A stretch of DNA of 36,504 bases from NCBI GenBank assembly GCA_030731855.1, contig JANQTG010000131.1, positions 14,440-50,943 of the forward strand, read 5' to 3'. Shown here piece after piece: positions 9,166 to 17,706 of the stretch. The position numbers and the translations under genes are program-made. The notes below the pieces were generated by a model that saw only the letters and a program-made list of their open reading frames with translations, was not told the DNA's origin and did not search any database. Source of the DNA: Cellulophaga sp. (GTDB taxonomy: Bacteria; Bacteroidota; Bacteroidia; Flavobacteriales; Flavobacteriaceae). How positions within the stretch are numbered: the stretch's first letter is position 1; each line of letters opens with the position of its first letter.

Positions 9166-9534
9166 ATGTTACAGCAAGAATCAAGGTTAAGAGTAGCTGA
9201 TAATACCGGGGCAAAAGAAGTTTTGACTATTAGAGTATTAGGTGGTACAAAAAGAAGATATGCCTCTGTAGGTGATAAGATAGTAGTTTCTGTTAAAGAA
9301 GCTACTCCAAATGGTACCATTAAAAAAGGTGCTGTATCTACCGCCGTAGTTGTTAGAACAAAAAAAGAAGTAAGAAGACAGGATGGTTCTTATATTCGTT
9401 TTGATGACAATGCATGTGTTCTATTGAACCCGACAGGTGAGATGAGAGGTACACGTGTTTTTGGACCTGTAGCTAGAGAACTTCGTGATAAACAATTCAT
9501 GAAAATTGTATCATTAGCTCCTGAGGTGCTATAA
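9166..9534 (+). CDS. rplN: 50S ribosomal protein uL14
   Basis: uL14 sits on the subunit interface and in other bacteria is the docking site of the silencing factor RsfS. The length of 122 is standard. The [19 protein letters not shown] start and [15 protein letters not shown] near the end (residues 95-109) are diagnostic. It is the first gene of the classical spc set, but only two bases separate it from rpsQ, so S10 and spc are not separate operons here. Confidence 0.98.
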   Translation: MLQQESRLRVADNTGAKEVLTIRVLGGTKRRYASVGDKIVVSVKEATPNGTIKKGAVSTAVVVRTKKEVRRQDGSYIRFDDNACVLLNPTGEMRGTRVFGPVARELRDKQFMKIVSLAPEVL

Positions 9535-9549
9535 CATTTTATACAGAAG

Positions 9550-9864
9550 ATGAAAAAGCTAAAAATAAAAGTAGGAGATATCGTTAGAATCGTTTCTGGT
9601 GACCACAAAGGTACTGAAGGAAAGATTATGAAGGTTGATTTTGAGAAAAACAAGGCGATTGTAGAAGGAGCTAATTTGGTTTCGAAACACGAAAAGCCGA
9701 GTGCAAAAAACCCTCAAGGTGGTATAGTTAAGAAAGAAGCACTTATTCATATTTCAAATTTATCATTGATAGATGCAAAATCTGGTGATACTACAAGAGT
9801 AGGTTATGAGGTTAGAGATGGGAAGAAAGTGAGATTTTCTAAAAAATCTAATGAAGTAATATAG
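9550..9864 (+). CDS. rplX: 50S ribosomal protein uL24
   Basis: uL24 is one of the two proteins that start 50S assembly. It has 104 residues. The KOW motif is visible at the N-terminus ([20 protein letters not shown], residues 7-26), and the [20 protein letters not shown] segment follows. Its stop codon lies two bases before rplE. Confidence 0.97.
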   Translation: MKKLKIKVGDIVRIVSGDHKGTEGKIMKVDFEKNKAIVEGANLVSKHEKPSAKNPQGGIVKKEALIHISNLSLIDAKSGDTTRVGYEVRDGKKVRFSKKSNEVI

Positions 9865-9866
9865 TT

Positions 9867-10418
9867 ATGGCTTACGTTACAAGGTTAAAAGCAGAATATA
9901 ATGAGCGTGTAATTGATGCGCTTAGAGAAGAATTTGGTTATAAAAACATAATGCAGGTTCCTAAACTAGAAAAAATTGTAGTAAGTAGAGGTGTAGGCGC
10001 TGCCGTAGCTGATAAAAAACTTATTGATCATGCGGTTGATGAAATTACTACAATAACTGGTCAAAAAGCGGTAGCTACAATTTCGAAAAAGGATGTTGCC
10101 TCTTTTAAACTTAGAAAAGGAATGCCTATCGGTTGTAAGGTAACACTTAGAGGTGAAAGAATGTATGAGTTTTTAGACCGTTTAGTAACAAGTGCCTTGC
10201 CACGAGTTAGAGATTTTCAAGGCATAAAAGCCACTGGATTCGATGGTCGGGGTAACTATAACTTAGGTGTTACAGAACAAATTATTTTTCCTGAGATAAA
10301 TATTGATAAAATCAATAGAATAAACGGAATGGATATTACCTTTGTAACCTCCGCTCAAACAGATAAAGAGGCTAAATCATTATTAACTCAATTAGGATTA
10401 CCTTTTAAAAAGAATTAG
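9867..10418 (+). CDS. rplE: 50S ribosomal protein uL5
   Basis: uL5 binds 5S rRNA and contacts P-site tRNA. It has 183 residues. [18 protein letters not shown] (roughly residues 74-91) and the [20 protein letters not shown] segment are signature sequences. In E. coli S8 represses the spc operon by binding mRNA at the start of this gene. No comparable stem is obvious here; instead a hairpin is found just before rpsH. Confidence 0.98.
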   Translation: MAYVTRLKAEYNERVIDALREEFGYKNIMQVPKLEKIVVSRGVGAAVADKKLIDHAVDEITTITGQKAVATISKKDVASFKLRKGMPIGCKVTLRGERMYEFLDRLVTSALPRVRDFQGIKATGFDGRGNYNLGVTEQIIFPEINIDKINRINGMDITFVTSAQTDKEAKSLLTQLGLPFKKN

Positions 10419-10419
10419 T

Positions 10420-10689
10420 ATGGCTAAAGAATCAATGAAAGCCCGCGAGGTAAAAAGAGAAAAAACTGTGGCAAAATATGCTGAGAAAAGGAAAGCTTTA
10501 AAAGAAGCTGGAGATTACGATGCGTTACAGAAATTACCTAGAAATGCAAATCCAATACGGTTACACAACAGGTGTAAAATCACAGGTAGGCCTAGAGGAT
10601 ATATGAGAACTTTTGGATTATCGAGAGTTACTTTTAGAGAAATGGCAAATCAAGGTTTAATACCAGGGGTTAAAAAGGCTAGCTGGTAA
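10420..10689 (+). CDS. rpsN: 30S ribosomal protein uS14, long zinc-free form
   Basis: uS14 belongs to the 30S head near uS3 and uS10. At 89 residues it is the long form. It has a single cysteine in [20 protein letters not shown] rather than the four-cysteine ribbon of the short (about 61-residue) type, so it should not bind zinc. The C-terminus IPGVKKASW is conserved. One base separates it from rplE; a 73-base gap holding a hairpin follows. Confidence 0.97.
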   Translation: MAKESMKAREVKREKTVAKYAEKRKALKEAGDYDALQKLPRNANPIRLHNRCKITGRPRGYMRTFGLSRVTFREMANQGLIPGVKKASW

Positions 10690-10705
10690 TTATTTAATTT
10701 AAATT

Positions 10706-10742
10706 GGTTTCAGGTTTAGTAAAAAAAAATTTACTAAAAACC
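10706..10742 (+). promoter_or_regulatory. Hairpin in the rpsN-rpsH spacer
   Basis: TTTAGTAAA (10715-10723) and TTTACTAAA (10730-10738) form a 9-bp stem around a loop of six A. GGTTT (10706-10710) can pair with AAACC (10738-10742) as an outer arm, leaving a small bulge. The spacer of 73 bases is far longer than the 1-25 bases typical of this operon. The hairpin precedes rpsH by 20 bases. A role as an S8-responsive or mRNA processing site is only an inference. It has no downstream T-tract, so termination is unlikely. Confidence 0.45.
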
Positions 10743-10762
10743 GTCACCGCAATTATATACAT

Positions 10763-11161
10763 ATGGTAACAGATCCAATTTCGGATTATTTAACAAGAAT
10801 TAGAAATGCTAGCAGTGCTGGCCACAGGGTTGTAGAAATTCCTGCTTCTAATCTAAAAAAAGAAATAACAAAAATATTATTCGAACAAGGATATATTTTA
10901 AGTTATAAATTTGAACCTAACAAGGTTCAAGGTACTGTCAAAATAGCTTTAAAGTATGATAAGCTGACGAAGGAGCCGGTAATTAAGAAAATTATGCGTA
11001 TTAGTAAACCAGGTCTACGTAAGTATGCTGGTAATACTGATTTGCCAAGAGTGCTTAACGGATTGGGAATTGCAATTGTATCTACTTCTCATGGTGTAAT
11101 GACAAGTAAGCAAGCTAAGCTAGAAAAAGTAGGTGGTGAAGTATTATGCTACATATATTAA
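10763..11161 (+). CDS. rpsH: 30S ribosomal protein uS8
   Basis: uS8 binds the central domain of 16S rRNA and in E. coli represses the spc operon. It has 132 residues. The DPISDYLTRIRNA start (residues 4-16) and the C-terminal ISTSHGVMTSKQAK-like segment (here IVSTSHGVMTSKQAK, about residues 105-119) are diagnostic, as is the GGEVLCYIY end. It is preceded by an unusual hairpin-bearing spacer and followed by rplF after 19 bases. Confidence 0.98.
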   Translation: MVTDPISDYLTRIRNASSAGHRVVEIPASNLKKEITKILFEQGYILSYKFEPNKVQGTVKIALKYDKLTKEPVIKKIMRISKPGLRKYAGNTDLPRVLNGLGIAIVSTSHGVMTSKQAKLEKVGGEVLCYIY

Positions 11162-11180
11162 TACTTAAAGATTAAAAGAA

Positions 11181-11723
11181 ATGTCTAGAATAGGTAATAA
11201 TCCAGTAACGATCCCTGATGGGGTAACCGTTGATATTAAGGAAGGTACTATAACCGTTAAAGGTAAATTAGGGGAGTTAACCCAAGAATATAGTGCTGTT
11301 GAAATTAAGGTTGAAGATGCTCAGCTTTTTGTAACTAGGCCATCTGATGCTAAGGAACATAAAGCAAAGCACGGTCTTTATAGAGCACTTGTAAAAAACA
11401 TGATTGAGGGAGTTTCTCAAGGATGGACTAAGCAATTAGAACTTGTTGGTGTAGGTTATAGAGCTAGTAACCAAGGTCAAAAATTAGATTTGGCTTTAGG
11501 TTTTTCACATAATATAGTAATCGATTTGGCGCCAGAAATTCAAATCGAAACAATATCTGAAAAAGGAAAAAATCCAATTATAAAATTAACTTCTTTTGAT
11601 AAGCAGTTAGTAGGCCAAGTGGCTGCTAAAATACGAGGTTTCCGTAAGCCGGAGCCATACAAAGGAAAAGGTGTTAAGTTTGTAGGAGAACAATTAAGAA
11701 GAAAAGCTGGTAAGTCAGCATAA
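11181..11723 (+). CDS. rplF: 50S ribosomal protein uL6
   Basis: uL6 has two similar RNA-binding domains and sits near the sarcin-ricin loop and GTPase centre. It has 180 residues. The start [15 protein letters not shown], the mid-protein ELVGVGYRA and the C-terminal [11 protein letters not shown] (near residue 160) identify it. It is in the normal place between rpsH and rplR. Confidence 0.98.
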   Translation: MSRIGNNPVTIPDGVTVDIKEGTITVKGKLGELTQEYSAVEIKVEDAQLFVTRPSDAKEHKAKHGLYRALVKNMIEGVSQGWTKQLELVGVGYRASNQGQKLDLALGFSHNIVIDLAPEIQIETISEKGKNPIIKLTSFDKQLVGQVAAKIRGFRKPEPYKGKGVKFVGEQLRRKAGKSA

Positions 11724-11734
11724 TAGATAGGATT

Positions 11735-12091
11735 ATGGGATTATCAAAGACTGAAAGAAGACAGCGAATTAAAAGGAGAATACGTAAAGTATCTTTTGGA
11801 ACCGCTCAAAAACCAAGATTATCGGTTTTCAGAAGCAATAAAGAAATTTACGCTCAACTTATAGATGATAACAGTGGTGTTACTTTGGCATCTGCTTCAT
11901 CAAGAGATAAAGATATTGCTGGTCAAAAAGGAACTAAAATAGAGATTGCTAATTTAGTTGGTAAAGCTATTGCGGATAAAACAAAAAAAGCGGGTATTGA
12001 GGCTGTTGCTTTTGATAGAGGTGGTTGTTTATATCACGGTAGAGTAAAATCATTAGCTGAAGGAGCTAGAGAAGCAGGACTTAAATTCTAA
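11735..12091 (+). CDS. rplR: 50S ribosomal protein uL18
   Basis: uL18 brings 5S rRNA into the central protuberance together with uL5. At 118 residues it is typical. The basic N-terminal stretch is followed by [19 protein letters not shown] (about residues 27-45), and [20 protein letters not shown] (residues 93-112) closes the domain. rpsE follows after 6 bases. Confidence 0.98.
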   Translation: MGLSKTERRQRIKRRIRKVSFGTAQKPRLSVFRSNKEIYAQLIDDNSGVTLASASSRDKDIAGQKGTKIEIANLVGKAIADKTKKAGIEAVAFDRGGCLYHGRVKSLAEGAREAGLKF

Positions 12092-12097
12092 ATATAT

Positions 12098-12622
12098 ATG
12101 TACCAGAAATATAGAAATGTAGAAGTCGTTAAACCAGGAGGTCTTGAATTAAAAGATCGTTTAGTTGGCGTACAAAGAGTAACCAAGGTAACAAAAGGTG
12201 GTAGAGCATTTGGGTTTTCTGCTATTGTTGTTGTAGGAGATGAAAACGGAGTAGTTGGTCAAGGTTTAGGTAAGTCTAAAGAAGTAGCAACGGCAATCGC
12301 AAAAGCTATTGAAGACGCTAAGAAAAACTTGATAAGGATTCCTTTGAATAAGGGTACAATACCTCATGAACAAAAAGGTAAATTTGGAGGCGCTAGAGTT
12401 TATATCCAACCTGCATCACACGGTACAGGTGTAATTGCAGGTGGAGCTGTAAGAGCTGTACTTGAAGCCGTTGGTGTACATGATGTACTATCAAAATCAC
12501 AAGGTTCTTCAAACCCACACAACGTTGTGAAAGCTACTTTTGATGCATTATTGCAAATTAGAGATGCTAAAACCGTTGCTACCCAAAGAGGTATTTCACT
12601 TGAAAAAGTTTTTAAGGGTTAA
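12098..12622 (+). CDS. rpsE: 30S ribosomal protein uS5
   Basis: uS5 helps form the mRNA entry tunnel and affects decoding accuracy. It has 174 residues. The double-stranded-RNA-binding-like N-terminal domain contains [18 protein letters not shown] (residues about 29-46) and [14 protein letters not shown]. The C-terminal domain carries [13 protein letters not shown]. The VTKGGR loop, where spectinomycin-resistance changes occur in other bacteria, looks normal. Confidence 0.98.
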   Translation: MYQKYRNVEVVKPGGLELKDRLVGVQRVTKVTKGGRAFGFSAIVVVGDENGVVGQGLGKSKEVATAIAKAIEDAKKNLIRIPLNKGTIPHEQKGKFGGARVYIQPASHGTGVIAGGAVRAVLEAVGVHDVLSKSQGSSNPHNVVKATFDALLQIRDAKTVATQRGISLEKVFKG

Positions 12623-12634
12623 TTTAAAGTTATT

Positions 12635-12814
12635 ATGGCAAAAGTTAAAGTAAAACAAATTAAGAGTGCTATTAAAAAGCCTCTTAGACAAAAGAAAACT
12701 CTTGAAGCACTTGGATTAAGAAAATTAGGTCAAGTAGTAGAGCATGAAAATACACCAAGCATTATGGGTATGATTGCTAAGGTTAATCACTTAGTTTCAA
12801 CTGAGGAAGCTTAA
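12635..12814 (+). CDS. rpmD: 50S ribosomal protein uL30
   Basis: This 59-residue gene begins ATG at 12635 and ends TAA at 12814. It encodes MAKVKVKQIKSAI at the start, then LEALGLRKLGQVVEHENTPS (residues 23-42), which is the uL30 signature, and MIAKVNHLV near the end. uL30 is a small, non-essential 50S protein. Its place between rpsE (12-base gap) and rplO (13-base gap) is canonical. Confidence 0.96.
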   Translation: MAKVKVKQIKSAIKKPLRQKKTLEALGLRKLGQVVEHENTPSIMGMIAKVNHLVSTEEA

Positions 12815-12827
12815 AAATAATATAAAG

Positions 12828-13280
12828 ATGAATTTAAATACTTTAAAACCAGCAGAAGGTTCTACTACACGAGCAGGTAAAATTGTTGGTCGTGGACAAG
12901 GTACTGGTAAAGGCGGTACAGCTACAAGAGGTCATAAAGGTGCTAAATCTAGATCTGGTTATTCCAAAAAGATAGGTTTTGAAGGTGGTCAAATGCCATT
13001 ACAAAGACGTGTTCCTAAGTTCGGGTTTACGAACATAAACAGAAAGGAATATGCTGGAATAAACCTAGACAAGTTACAGGTATTAATCGATAACGGTGTT
13101 ATTACAGATACTGTAAATTTGACGGTATTGATTGAGAATAGATTGGTTGGTAAAAATGATCTTGTGAAGATTTTAGGAAATGGAGAATTAAAAACTTCAT
13201 TAAAAGTATCAGCACATAAATTTAGTGCATCAGCTAAGGCTGCAATTGAAGCAGCTGGTGGTGAAGCAATAAGTTTATAA
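12828..13280 (+). CDS. rplO: 50S ribosomal protein uL15
   Basis: uL15 is a late-assembling 50S protein with a long, Gly- and Lys-rich N-terminal tail. It has 150 residues. The tail with VGRGQGTGKGGTATRGHKGA (residues 21-40) and EGGQMPLQRRVPKFGF (about 53-68) are family signatures. It precedes secY by 10 bases, as in nearly all bacteria. Confidence 0.97.
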   Translation: MNLNTLKPAEGSTTRAGKIVGRGQGTGKGGTATRGHKGAKSRSGYSKKIGFEGGQMPLQRRVPKFGFTNINRKEYAGINLDKLQVLIDNGVITDTVNLTVLIENRLVGKNDLVKILGNGELKTSLKVSAHKFSASAKAAIEAAGGEAISL

Positions 13281-13290
13281 GAATAATATT

Positions 13291-14631
13291 ATGAAGAAAT
13301 TTTTCGAGACAATAGCCAATATTTGGAAAATAGAGGAATTAAAGGGTAGAATTCTTATTACCTTAGGTTTACTTTTAGTGTATAGATTTGGAGCACAGAT
13401 TGCTTTGCCTGGTATTGATACTGCGCAGTTAGGTGCTTTGGCTTCCGGAACTGAGGGTGGAATTTTTGGTATATTAAATGCTTTTACTGGTGGAGCTTTT
13501 GCTCAGGCATCAGTTTTTGCATTGGGTATTATGCCGTATATCTCTGCATCTATTGTGGTTCAGTTAATGGGTATTGCTATTCCTTATCTTCAAAAATTAC
13601 AAAAAGAAGGTGAAAGTGGTAGAAAAACCATCAATCAAATTACACGTTGGTTAACGATCGGAATTTGTATTTTACAAGCGCCTACTTATCTGTTAGGTTT
13701 AAGTCAATTTGGCGTTCCGGATAGTGCTTTTGTTTTAGGTAAAGGATTAGATTTCATGGTTCCCGCGGTTATTATTTTAGTAACTGGTACTGTGTTTGCT
13801 ATGTGGTTGGGTGAGAAAATAACTGATAAGGGTATTGGAAATGGCATATCATTACTTATAATGATTGGTATCATTGCTACTATGCCGCAGGCTTTTGTTC
13901 AAGAGGCTATATCTAGATGGACTGGCGTTGGTGGACCAATGTTAGTGCTTTTTGAGGTCATTATTTGGTTCGTAGTAATATTACTATGTGTACTTTTAGT
14001 AATGGCTACAAGACAGATTCCAGTGCAATATGCTAGAAGATCATCTACTGGAAGCTACGAGAAAGACGTGATGGGTTCAAGACAGTATATACCATTAAAA
14101 TTAAATGCATCCGGAGTTATGCCCATAATCTTTGCACAAGCTATTATGTTTGCACCAGGATTAATCGGTAAATCTTTCAACAACACTTCTTGGGGTTTAT
14201 GGATGGAAACAAACTTTCAAGACCTGTTTGGTTTAGCTTATAATATTCTATTTGCTTTTTTGATTATTGTTTTTACATATTTTTATACAGCAATTACGGT
14301 TCCAACTAATAAAATGGCTGACGATCTAAAACGAAGTGGTGGTTTTATTCCAGGAATTAGACCAGGAGCTGAAACAGGTGATTACTTGGATAAAATAATG
14401 TCTTTAATTACTTTACCTGGTTCTGTTTTCTTAGCTTTGCTTGCTATTTTACCGGCAGTTGTTGTTAAGTTGATGGATGTACAACAAGGTTGGGCTATAT
14501 TTTATGGCGGAACTTCTTTGCTAATTATGGTGGGTGTTGCTATAGATACAGTGCAACAGGTAAATTCTTACTTATTAAATCGCCATTACGATGGTTTAAT
14601 GAAAACGGGAAAAAATAGAAAAGTAGCATAA
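13291..14631 (+). CDS. secY: Preprotein translocase channel subunit SecY
   Basis: SecY is the inner-membrane channel through which SecA or the ribosome pushes unfolded proteins. The 446 residues contain about ten hydrophobic helices. The plug region after helix 1 (FGAQIALPGIDTAQL, about residues 28-42), the GIMPYISASIVVQL segment of helix 2, and the basic cytosolic loops (ARRSSTGS and NKMADDLKRSGGFIPGIRPG) that bind SecA and ribosomes are clear. It is the only membrane protein in the ribosomal run. adk and map, often next in other phyla, are missing; infA follows after 74 bases. Confidence 0.98.
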   Translation: MKKFFETIANIWKIEELKGRILITLGLLLVYRFGAQIALPGIDTAQLGALASGTEGGIFGILNAFTGGAFAQASVFALGIMPYISASIVVQLMGIAIPYLQKLQKEGESGRKTINQITRWLTIGICILQAPTYLLGLSQFGVPDSAFVLGKGLDFMVPAVIILVTGTVFAMWLGEKITDKGIGNGISLLIMIGIIATMPQAFVQEAISRWTGVGGPMLVLFEVIIWFVVILLCVLLVMATRQIPVQYARRSSTGSYEKDVMGSRQYIPLKLNASGVMPIIFAQAIMFAPGLIGKSFNNTSWGLWMETNFQDLFGLAYNILFAFLIIVFTYFYTAITVPTNKMADDLKRSGGFIPGIRPGAETGDYLDKIMSLITLPGSVFLALLAILPAVVVKLMDVQQGWAIFYGGTSLLIMVGVAIDTVQQVNSYLLNRHYDGLMKTGKNRKVA

Positions 14632-14669
14632 TTAAGTTTAGCTTTGTGGTTTTTATTTTAAAAAATACG

Positions 14670-14697
14670 AACTAAGAACTATTAACTAACAATTGAA
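14670..14697 (+). repeat. Degenerate 7-nt repeats upstream of infA
   Basis: Four consecutive 7-base units (AACTAAG, AACTATT, AACTAAC, then a weaker AATTGAA) fill 14670-14697, ending 8 bases before the infA ATG. They are rich in A and C on the sense strand. A closely similar array precedes rpsK. Confidence 0.55.
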
Positions 14698-14705
14698 TAA
14701 TAAGT

Positions 14706-14921
14706 ATGGCTAAACAGTCAGCGATTGAACAAGACGGTAGCATAATTGAAGCATTATCAAATGCGATGTTTCGTGTGGAACTTGAAAATGGTCACGTAGT
14801 GACAGCACATATTTCGGGTAAAATGCGAATGCATTATATAAAATTACTTCCAGGTGATAAGGTGAAATTAGAAATGAGTCCTTATGATTTGAGTAAAGCA
14901 AGAATTACATATAGATATTAA
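14706..14921 (+). CDS. infA: Translation initiation factor IF-1
   Basis: IF-1 is an OB-fold protein that occupies the ribosomal A site during initiation. It has 71 residues. It begins [13 protein letters not shown], and [19 protein letters not shown] (residues 35-53) plus [10 protein letters not shown] at the end are typical. It is close to rpmJ (10-base gap), giving the compact secY-infA-rpmJ-rpsM order. The leader carries 7-nt repeats and has no Shine-Dalgarno sequence. Confidence 0.97.
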   Translation: MAKQSAIEQDGSIIEALSNAMFRVELENGHVVTAHISGKMRMHYIKLLPGDKVKLEMSPYDLSKARITYRY

Positions 14922-14931
14922 GATAATTAGG

Positions 14932-15048
14932 ATGAAAGTTAGAGCATCATTGAAAAAAAGGAGTGCCGACTGCAAAATTGTTCGCAGAAAAGGCAGATTG
15001 TACGTAATAAACAAAAAGAATCCTAGATTTAAACAAAGACAAGGGTAA
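14932..15048 (+). CDS. rpmJ: 50S ribosomal protein bL36, zinc-free (C-minus) form
   Basis: This 38-residue gene runs from ATG 14932 to TAA 15048. The start MKVRASLKK and end KQRQG are those of bL36. Of the four zinc ligands in the classical protein (Cys11, Cys14, Cys27, His33), only Cys14 remains; the others are Ser, Asn and Phe. It should therefore work without zinc. It sits two bases before rpsM. Confidence 0.96.
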   Translation: MKVRASLKKRSADCKIVRRKGRLYVINKKNPRFKQRQG

Positions 15049-15050
15049 TT

Positions 15051-15425
15051 ATGGCAAGAATTGCAGGTGTAGATATACCAAAACAAAAAAGAGGGGTTAT
15101 TGCTCTTACTTATATCTTCGGAGTGGGTAACAGTAGAGCTAAAGAAATTTTAGCAAATGCCCAAGTTAGTGAAGATACAAAGGTTTCAGACTGGAATGAC
15201 GACGAAATTAGTCGTATTCGTGAGGCTGTTTCCGCTTTTACTATTGAAGGAGAACTTCGTTCTGAGACTCAATTAAACATCAAACGTTTAATGGATATTG
15301 GTTGTTACAGAGGTATTCGTCATAGATCTGGACTTCCTTTAAGAGGTCAGAGAACTAAGAATAATTCTAGAACTAGAAAAGGTAAGAGAAAAACTGTTGC
15401 TAACAAGAAAAAAGCAACTAAATAA
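15051..15425 (+). CDS. rpsM: 30S ribosomal protein uS13
   Basis: uS13 spans the top of the 30S head and makes bridges to the 50S subunit and contacts to P-site tRNA. It has 124 residues. The start [30 protein letters not shown] (residues 82-101) and the basic tail with [13 protein letters not shown] identify it. It opens the alpha-operon set but lies only two bases after rpmJ. A 106-base spacer with 7-nt repeats follows. Confidence 0.98.
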   Translation: MARIAGVDIPKQKRGVIALTYIFGVGNSRAKEILANAQVSEDTKVSDWNDDEISRIREAVSAFTIEGELRSETQLNIKRLMDIGCYRGIRHRSGLPLRGQRTKNNSRTRKGKRKTVANKKKATK

Positions 15426-15498
15426 AAATAGACATTAGTCAATTAGTATTTGGACGTTAGAAGAATCTGCCTGAAATGTAAAAGTTTAGGATTCCAAT

Positions 15499-15526
15499 AA
15501 CTAAGAACTAACAACTAGAAACTAAA
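15499..15526 (+). repeat. 7-nt repeats upstream of rpsK
   Basis: Four tandem 7-base units of the form AACTARN (AACTAAG first, AACTAAA last) run from 15499 to 15526, and the rpsK ATG is at 15532. The remaining spacer (15426-15498) shows no gene or clear stem. Orientation, unit length and position match the array before infA. Confidence 0.6.
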
Positions 15527-15531
15527 AATTT

Positions 15532-15924
15532 ATGGCAAAGTCAAATACAAAAACGGTAAAGAAACGTAAGGTTATTGTGGAATCTGTAGGTGAAGCTCAC
15601 GTTACTGCTTCTTTCAATAACATCATTATTTCTTTAACGAATAAAAAAGGTGACGTTATTTCATGGTCATCTGCTGGTAAAATGGGTTTCAGAGGCTCTA
15701 AAAAGAATACACCTTATGCTGCACAAATTGCAGCTGAAGATTGTTCTAAAGTAGCTCACGAAGCGGGTTTAAGAAAAGTAAAGGTTTACGTTAAGGGGCC
15801 CGGAAATGGTAGAGAGTCTGCTATCCGTTCTTTACATAATGCAGGTATAGAAGTAACTGAGATTATCGATGTTACTCCAATGCCGCATAATGGTTGTAGA
15901 CCACCAAAAAGAAGAAGAGTTTAA
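15532..15924 (+). CDS. rpsK: 30S ribosomal protein uS11
   Basis: uS11 lies on the platform near the E site and the Shine-Dalgarno helix. It has 130 residues. [15 protein letters not shown] (about residues 23-37), [14 protein letters not shown] and the C-terminal [18 protein letters not shown] are family signatures. It is flanked by two unusually long spacers (106 and 103 bases) for this operon. Confidence 0.98.
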   Translation: MAKSNTKTVKKRKVIVESVGEAHVTASFNNIIISLTNKKGDVISWSSAGKMGFRGSKKNTPYAAQIAAEDCSKVAHEAGLRKVKVYVKGPGNGRESAIRSLHNAGIEVTEIIDVTPMPHNGCRPPKRRRV

Positions 15925-15938
15925 TTATTTTATAATAG

Positions 15939-15950
15939 TCCGACAACGGA
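15939..15950 (+). other. Small hairpin in the rpsK-rpsD spacer
   Basis: TCCG-ACAA-CGGA forms a 4-bp stem with a tetraloop. Its CCGACAAC core recurs in the rpoA-rplQ spacer. The 103-base spacer (15925-16027) shows no other clear signal. It is weak on its own. Confidence 0.3.
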
Positions 15951-16027
15951 TATTTCACAGAGAGTATTGAATACGATTATCGAAGGATAAGCCTTAATTC
16001 ATAATCATACTTTCAAATTTAAAGAAA

Positions 16028-16633
16028 ATGGCAAGATATACAGGACCAAAAACAAAGATTGCTCGTAAGTTTGGCGAGGCAATTTTCGGAGACGATAAGT
16101 CTTTCGAAAAAAGAAATTTTCCACCAGGACAACATGGTAATACTAGACGTCGTGGAAAAAAATCAGAGTATGCTGTTCAGTTAATGGAAAAGCAGAAAGC
16201 TAAGTATACTTATGGTATATTAGAAAAGCAATTTAGAAATATATTTGCTACAGCAAAAAGAAAAGAAGGTGTTACTGGTGAAATTCTACTTCAATTATGT
16301 GAATCTCGTTTAGATAACGTAGTTTACAGAATGGGTATTTCTAATTCAAGAAGTGGTGCTAGACAATTAGTATCACACAGACATATCACTGTTAATGGTG
16401 AGTTAGTAAACATACCTTCTTATGTTTTAAAAGCAGGTGATGTTGTTGGAGTTAGAGAAAAATCTAAATCAATATCAACTATACAAGATTCATTAGCTGC
16501 AAATAGTAGCGTATACGAATGGATTACTTGGAATACTGAGAAAATGGAAGGTAATTATGTTACTGTACCTGAAAGACTTCAGATTCCAGAGAATATCAAA
16601 GAACAATTAATCGTCGAGTTATACTCTAAATAA
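16028..16633 (+). CDS. rpsD: 30S ribosomal protein uS4
   Basis: uS4 starts 30S assembly with uS7 and, in E. coli, represses the alpha operon. It has 201 residues. The start [17 protein letters not shown] and the S4 RNA-binding domain with [14 protein letters not shown] and [16 protein letters not shown] (about residues 97-139) are clear. No zinc-binding N-terminal cysteines are present. If uS4 autoregulates here, the spacers before rpsK or rpsD are the candidate targets. Confidence 0.98.
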   Translation: MARYTGPKTKIARKFGEAIFGDDKSFEKRNFPPGQHGNTRRRGKKSEYAVQLMEKQKAKYTYGILEKQFRNIFATAKRKEGVTGEILLQLCESRLDNVVYRMGISNSRSGARQLVSHRHITVNGELVNIPSYVLKAGDVVGVREKSKSISTIQDSLAANSSVYEWITWNTEKMEGNYVTVPERLQIPENIKEQLIVELYSK

Positions 16634-16650
16634 ACAACACTGATCCAATT

Positions 16651-17643
16651 ATGGCATTATTTAATTTTCAGAAGCCCGATAAAGTTATAATGATTGATTC
16701 GACCGATTTCGAAGGCAAGTTTGAATTCCGCCCTTTGGAACCTGGTTACGGATTGACTGTTGGAAACGCATTAAGGCGAGTACTGCTTTCTTCTTTAGAA
16801 GGTTTTGCTATTACATCGGTTAGAATTGATAAAGTAGAACACGAGTTTTCTGTAATTACAGGCATTGTAGAAGATGTAACTGAAATTATCTTAAACCTTA
16901 AACAGGTTCGTTTTAAAAGACAAATAGAGGATGTAGATTCAGAAACTGTATCTATTTCTGTTAATGGAAAGAATCAACTTTTAGCTGGTGATTTTCAAAA
17001 ATTTATTTCTGGTTTTCAAGTTTTAAATCCTGATTTAGTAATCTGTAATATGGATGCTAAAGTTAACTTCAATATGGAGTTAGTTATTGAAAAAGGTAGA
17101 GGTTATGTTCCAGCAGAGGAAAATAAGAAAACAGGAGCTCCAATAGGTACAATTGCTATTGATTCTATTTTTACACCAATAAAGAATGTAAAATATAGTA
17201 TTGAAAACTATCGTGTTGAACAAAAGACAGATTACGAGAAATTAGTTTTTGAAATTATATCTGATGGGTCAATAACTCCAAAAGATGCTTTGACTGAAGG
17301 TGCAAAAGTTCTTATTCATCATTTTATGCTTTTTTCTGACGAACGCATCACTTTAGAGGCAGACGAAATTGCACAAACTGAGACATATGACGAGGAGTCT
17401 TTACATATGCGTCAGTTGTTAAAAACTAAATTAGTGGATATGGATCTTTCGGTTCGTGCGCTAAATTGTTTAAAAGCTGCAGAAGTTGATACTTTAGGTG
17501 ACTTAGTTTCTTTTAATAAAAATGATTTAATGAAATTTAGAAATTTCGGTAAAAAATCGTTAACGGAGTTGGAAGAGCTTGTTATAAATAAAGGATTAAG
17601 TTTTGGAATGGACTTGTCAAAATATAAATTAGATAAAGATTAA
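16651..17643 (+). CDS. rpoA: RNA polymerase alpha subunit
   Basis: Alpha dimerises to nucleate RNA polymerase and, through its C-terminal domain, contacts activators and UP-element DNA. It has 330 residues. The N-terminal domain contains [20 protein letters not shown] (residues 31-50, dimer interface). The helix-hairpin-helix C-terminal domain carries [19 protein letters not shown] and [14 protein letters not shown] (about residues 268-310). Its usual neighbours rpsD and rplQ flank it. Confidence 0.98.
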   Translation: MALFNFQKPDKVIMIDSTDFEGKFEFRPLEPGYGLTVGNALRRVLLSSLEGFAITSVRIDKVEHEFSVITGIVEDVTEIILNLKQVRFKRQIEDVDSETVSISVNGKNQLLAGDFQKFISGFQVLNPDLVICNMDAKVNFNMELVIEKGRGYVPAEENKKTGAPIGTIAIDSIFTPIKNVKYSIENYRVEQKTDYEKLVFEIISDGSITPKDALTEGAKVLIHHFMLFSDERITLEADEIAQTETYDEESLHMRQLLKTKLVDMDLSVRALNCLKAAEVDTLGDLVSFNKNDLMKFRNFGKKSLTELEELVINKGLSFGMDLSKYKLDKD

Positions 17644-17660
17644 TTAATCATATTTTGCTC

Positions 17661-17678
17661 TCCCGACAACTATTGGGA
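17661..17678 (+). other. Hairpin in the rpoA-rplQ spacer
   Basis: TCCC (17661-17664) pairs with GGGA (17675-17678), and G-U and A-T pairs extend the stem inward. The stem contains the CCGACAAC element also found at 15940-15947. No T-run follows, and rplQ starts 28 bases later, so it may be a small repeated extragenic hairpin or a processing site. Confidence 0.35.
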
Positions 17679-17706
17679 TCTGGTAGCAAGATGATAACAT
17701 CATAAC

